Shown here one piece after another: positions 50,299-51,985 of a stretch of DNA of 51,985 bases. Where the stretch lies: the NCBI GenBank assembly GCA_900767465.1, contig CAAGAW010000007.1, positions 1 through 51,985 of the forward strand, given 5' to 3'. This stretch comes from Clostridia bacterium (GTDB lineage Bacteria > Bacillota > Clostridia > Christensenellales > Pumilibacteraceae). Numbering within the stretch: position 1 is the stretch's first letter; each line of letters begins with the position of its first letter. Position numbers and translations under genes: made by a program. Under the pieces are notes generated by a model. It had not been told where the DNA came from. It did not search any database and worked only from the letters and a program-made list of their open reading frames with translations.

Positions 50299-51405
50299 AT
50301 GGCAAAATCGTTTTATGACGTTTTAGGGGTGAGTAAAGACGCCTCGGCGGACGAGATAAAGTCCGCTTACAGAAAACTCGCGCGTCAGTACCACCCCGAC
50401 CTGCATCCCGGCGACGAGGAGGCGGCTAATAAGTTCAAGGAGATTTCCGAGGCTTACGACACGCTGTCCGATCCGAAGAAGAAAGCCGAGTACGATAACC
50501 CTTCGCCGATGGGCGGCGGGTTCGGCGGAGGCGGCGGATTCGAGGGGTTCAGCGGGTTCGGCGGAGGCGGCGGTTCGGTATTCGACAGCATCTTCGATAT
50601 GTTCGGCGGAGGCGGGCGTTCGTCCGCCACCCGCGAAGAAGCGGGCAACGATATTCAGATCGAAGTCACTCTCACGTTCGAGGAAGCGGCTTTCGGCACG
50701 CAGAAAGAAATTTCGTTCACGCGTTCGGAACAATGCCCCGACTGTAAGGGAACGGGCGCGAAAGACGGTACCAAGTTCAAACCTTGCTCGACTTGCGGCG
50801 GAACCGGTCGCGTCAAATACGCTCAGGATACGCCGTTCGGCAGAGTCGTCAGCGAACGCGTTTGCTCGGCTTGCCGCGGCAAAGGCAAGATTATCGAAGA
50901 AAAATGCCCCACTTGCGGCGGCGCGGGAATCTTACGTAAACCCGTAAAACTCAAAGTCAACTTTCCTGCGGGCGTGGAAACCGGTCAGGTTCTCACCGTG
51001 CGCGGCGAGGGCGACCGTGCGGCTAACGGCAATGCCGGCAGCCTTATGATCGTAATCAACGTGCTTCCGCACAAACTGTTCAAGCGCGTGGGAGCGGACC
51101 TTTACGTCGAACTCCCCGTAACGTTCGAGCAGGCAATCCTCGGCGAAAAAGTCAAAGTTCCCACCCTCAAAGGCACGGATCTTCAGTTCGCACTCAGCGA
51201 AGGCGTAGCAAGCGGCACCGTACTTACCCTCAAAGGACACGGAATCACCACCAAGCGCGGCACCGGCAATATGTACGTAACCGTCCTCGTCGAACTGCCC
51301 AAAAAACTTACCAAGGACCAGAAAGCAAAACTCAAAGAGTTTACGGCAACCCTCAAAGATTCGCAGTACGACAAAGTCACCGCGTTCAAAAACAAAGCCA
51401 AGTAA
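50299..51405 (+). CDS. dnaJ: Co-chaperone DnaJ (Hsp40)
   Basis: 368 residues with GGGAG before the ATG. J-domain with H-P-D at ~33-35 (YHPDLHPGDEEAANKF), which stimulates DnaK's ATPase. A Gly/Phe linker follows (GGGFGGGGGFEGFSGFGGGGG). Four zinc-binding CxxCxGxG repeats are complete: CPDCKGTG, CSTCGGTG, CSACRGKG and CPTCGGAG. The C-terminal beta-sandwich domains contain 'VRGEGDRA' and 'VPTLKG'. A full-length type-I DnaJ. It ends the operon and is followed by a terminator. Confidence 0.97.
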   Translation: MAKSFYDVLGVSKDASADEIKSAYRKLARQYHPDLHPGDEEAANKFKEISEAYDTLSDPKKKAEYDNPSPMGGGFGGGGGFEGFSGFGGGGGSVFDSIFDMFGGGGRSSATREEAGNDIQIEVTLTFEEAAFGTQKEISFTRSEQCPDCKGTGAKDGTKFKPCSTCGGTGRVKYAQDTPFGRVVSERVCSACRGKGKIIEEKCPTCGGAGILRKPVKLKVNFPAGVETGQVLTVRGEGDRAANGNAGSLMIVINVLPHKLFKRVGADLYVELPVTFEQAILGEKVKVPTLKGTDLQFALSEGVASGTVLTLKGHGITTKRGTGNMYVTVLVELPKKLTKDQKAKLKEFTATLKDSQYDKVTAFKNKAK

Positions 51406-51441
51406 CTTTGACGACGCGACGTAATACCAAAATCTAAGAAA

Positions 51442-51480
51442 AACGATCGGAACGACAAAAACGCTCCGACCGTTTTTTTT
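51442..51480 (+). terminator. Terminator of the heat-shock operon
   Basis: AACGATCGGAACG pairs with CGCTCCGACCGTT (two mismatches) around ACAAAAA, then T8. Confidence 0.85.
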
Positions 51481-51985
51481 GTGGCAATGCCGCTACGTGC
51501 GCGGAGCCCGCGCGGGCAAGTAGGCTACGCCCGTACTTGCATCCGATAGGATAGGTAGGGGAGGACGACCTCGTCCGCCCATCGGGGAGCCACCGATGGC
51601 AAGTATCGTTTGGAATGTCGATTTCCGTTTCGGTAGGGCGGGGCGCCCTCGCCCCGCCGCCAACCAAGCGTACACCCGTACCGCCTTGTCATTGCGAGCG
51701 AAGGCGTAGCCGTAGCGTGGCAATCTCCCGGAAGGGGAACGTCGGCAACGTACCCGCGCCGGCTCGCTTGCCCGCACCGGCTCACCGCCACGCGCCGGCT
51801 CGCTACCTTGCGGCTGTGCCCGGACCCGCAACGCGTAAGAGGTCGAAAAAGTCGTGGCAGAAAGTGTATCGCGTGACAACAGCGACTATCGGTAAAGTCT
51901 CGGTAGGGCGGGGCGCCCTCGCCCCGCCGCCAACCAAGCGTACACCCGTACCGCCTTGTCATTGCGAGCGAAGGCGTAGCCGTAG
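51481..51985. repeat. Repeat mosaic with two identical 85-base copies
   Basis: No gene is supported up to the window end. Bases 51631-51715 and 51901-51985 are identical: a GC-rich palindrome (GGTAGGGCGGGGCGCCCTCG and its complement CGGGG) joined to 'CCAACCAAGCGTACACCCGT' and 'GTCATTGCGAGCGAAGGCGT'. Bases 51497-51530 carry 'GCGCGGAGCCCGCGCGGGCAAG', and 51556-51582 the 'GGAGGACGACCTCGTCCGCC' element. The second copy is cut by the window edge and may be longer. Overlapping open frames here come from the repeat composition. Confidence 0.8.

Noticed and set aside
51434..51962. Several overlapping minus-strand open frames at the right edge
   Set aside because: They are translations of repeat sequence, rich in R, P and G, without ribosome sites; the same peptides recur where the repeats recur.
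51631..51985. CRISPR array
   Set aside because: Only two copies, far too long and 185 bases apart, with related copies at distant sites. No cas gene.

Overview
The window looks like chromosomal DNA from an uncultured clostridial Firmicute (Bacillota), possibly of the Christensenellales type. The support is: consensus sigma-A promoters, AGGAGG-type ribosome sites, a CIRCE-controlled hrcA-grpE-dnaK-dnaJ operon, a zinc-type rpmE next to DUF1385/prmC/prfA, many lipoproteins, and surface proteins with clostridial CxxC repeats. The genus cannot be read from the sequence. No rRNA, tRNA or CRISPR array was recognised.

Layout. 1-0.6 kb: dispersed repeats, then a promoter, a leader peptide and a possible attenuator ahead of an APC-family amino-acid permease (619-2142). 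2.8-7.3 kb: a TetR regulator divergent from a two-ATPase/one-permease ABC exporter, with two copies of a candidate operator between them. 7.6-8.8 kb: a small HTH-like protein and a convergent membrane-anchored SH3-like protein. 9.4-22.1 kb: one co-directional run of intact phage virion genes (large terminase, portal, scaffold, capsid, connector, nozzle- and fibre-like proteins, coiled-coil protein, holin-like protein). It has no integrase, replication gene, repressor or lysin, and no tape measure, so it would make a short-tailed (podovirus-like) particle. Intergenic repeats of the host type sit inside it, which suggests long residence. 22.2-23.0 kb: a visibly more A/T-rich pair, read here as a phage-minor-head-derived toxin-like protein and a DUF4926-type immunity-like partner.

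23.5-31.2 kb: an all-alpha glycosidase-like protein overlapping a MATE exporter, then rpmE, a DUF1385-PrmC fusion, prfA and a lipoprotein. 31.6-34.6 kb (minus strand): a sugar-type solute-binding lipoprotein and a membrane-spanning LuxR-type regulator, with no transporter permease. It diverges from three large surface proteins (34.9-43.7 kb) with CxxC repeats. The middle one contains a segment that aligns well with domains II and III of elongation factor EF-Tu, without the GTPase domain, in an exported lipoprotein. This is the most surprising observation in the window.

43.9-46.5 kb: a MacB/FtsX-type ABC transporter. 46.6-51.5 kb: the heat-shock operon behind a consensus promoter and a CIRCE element with an additional half-site. 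51.5 kb-end: dispersed repeats, including two identical 85-base copies.

All family assignments come from reading the translated sequence and from remembered family motifs. No database search was possible.
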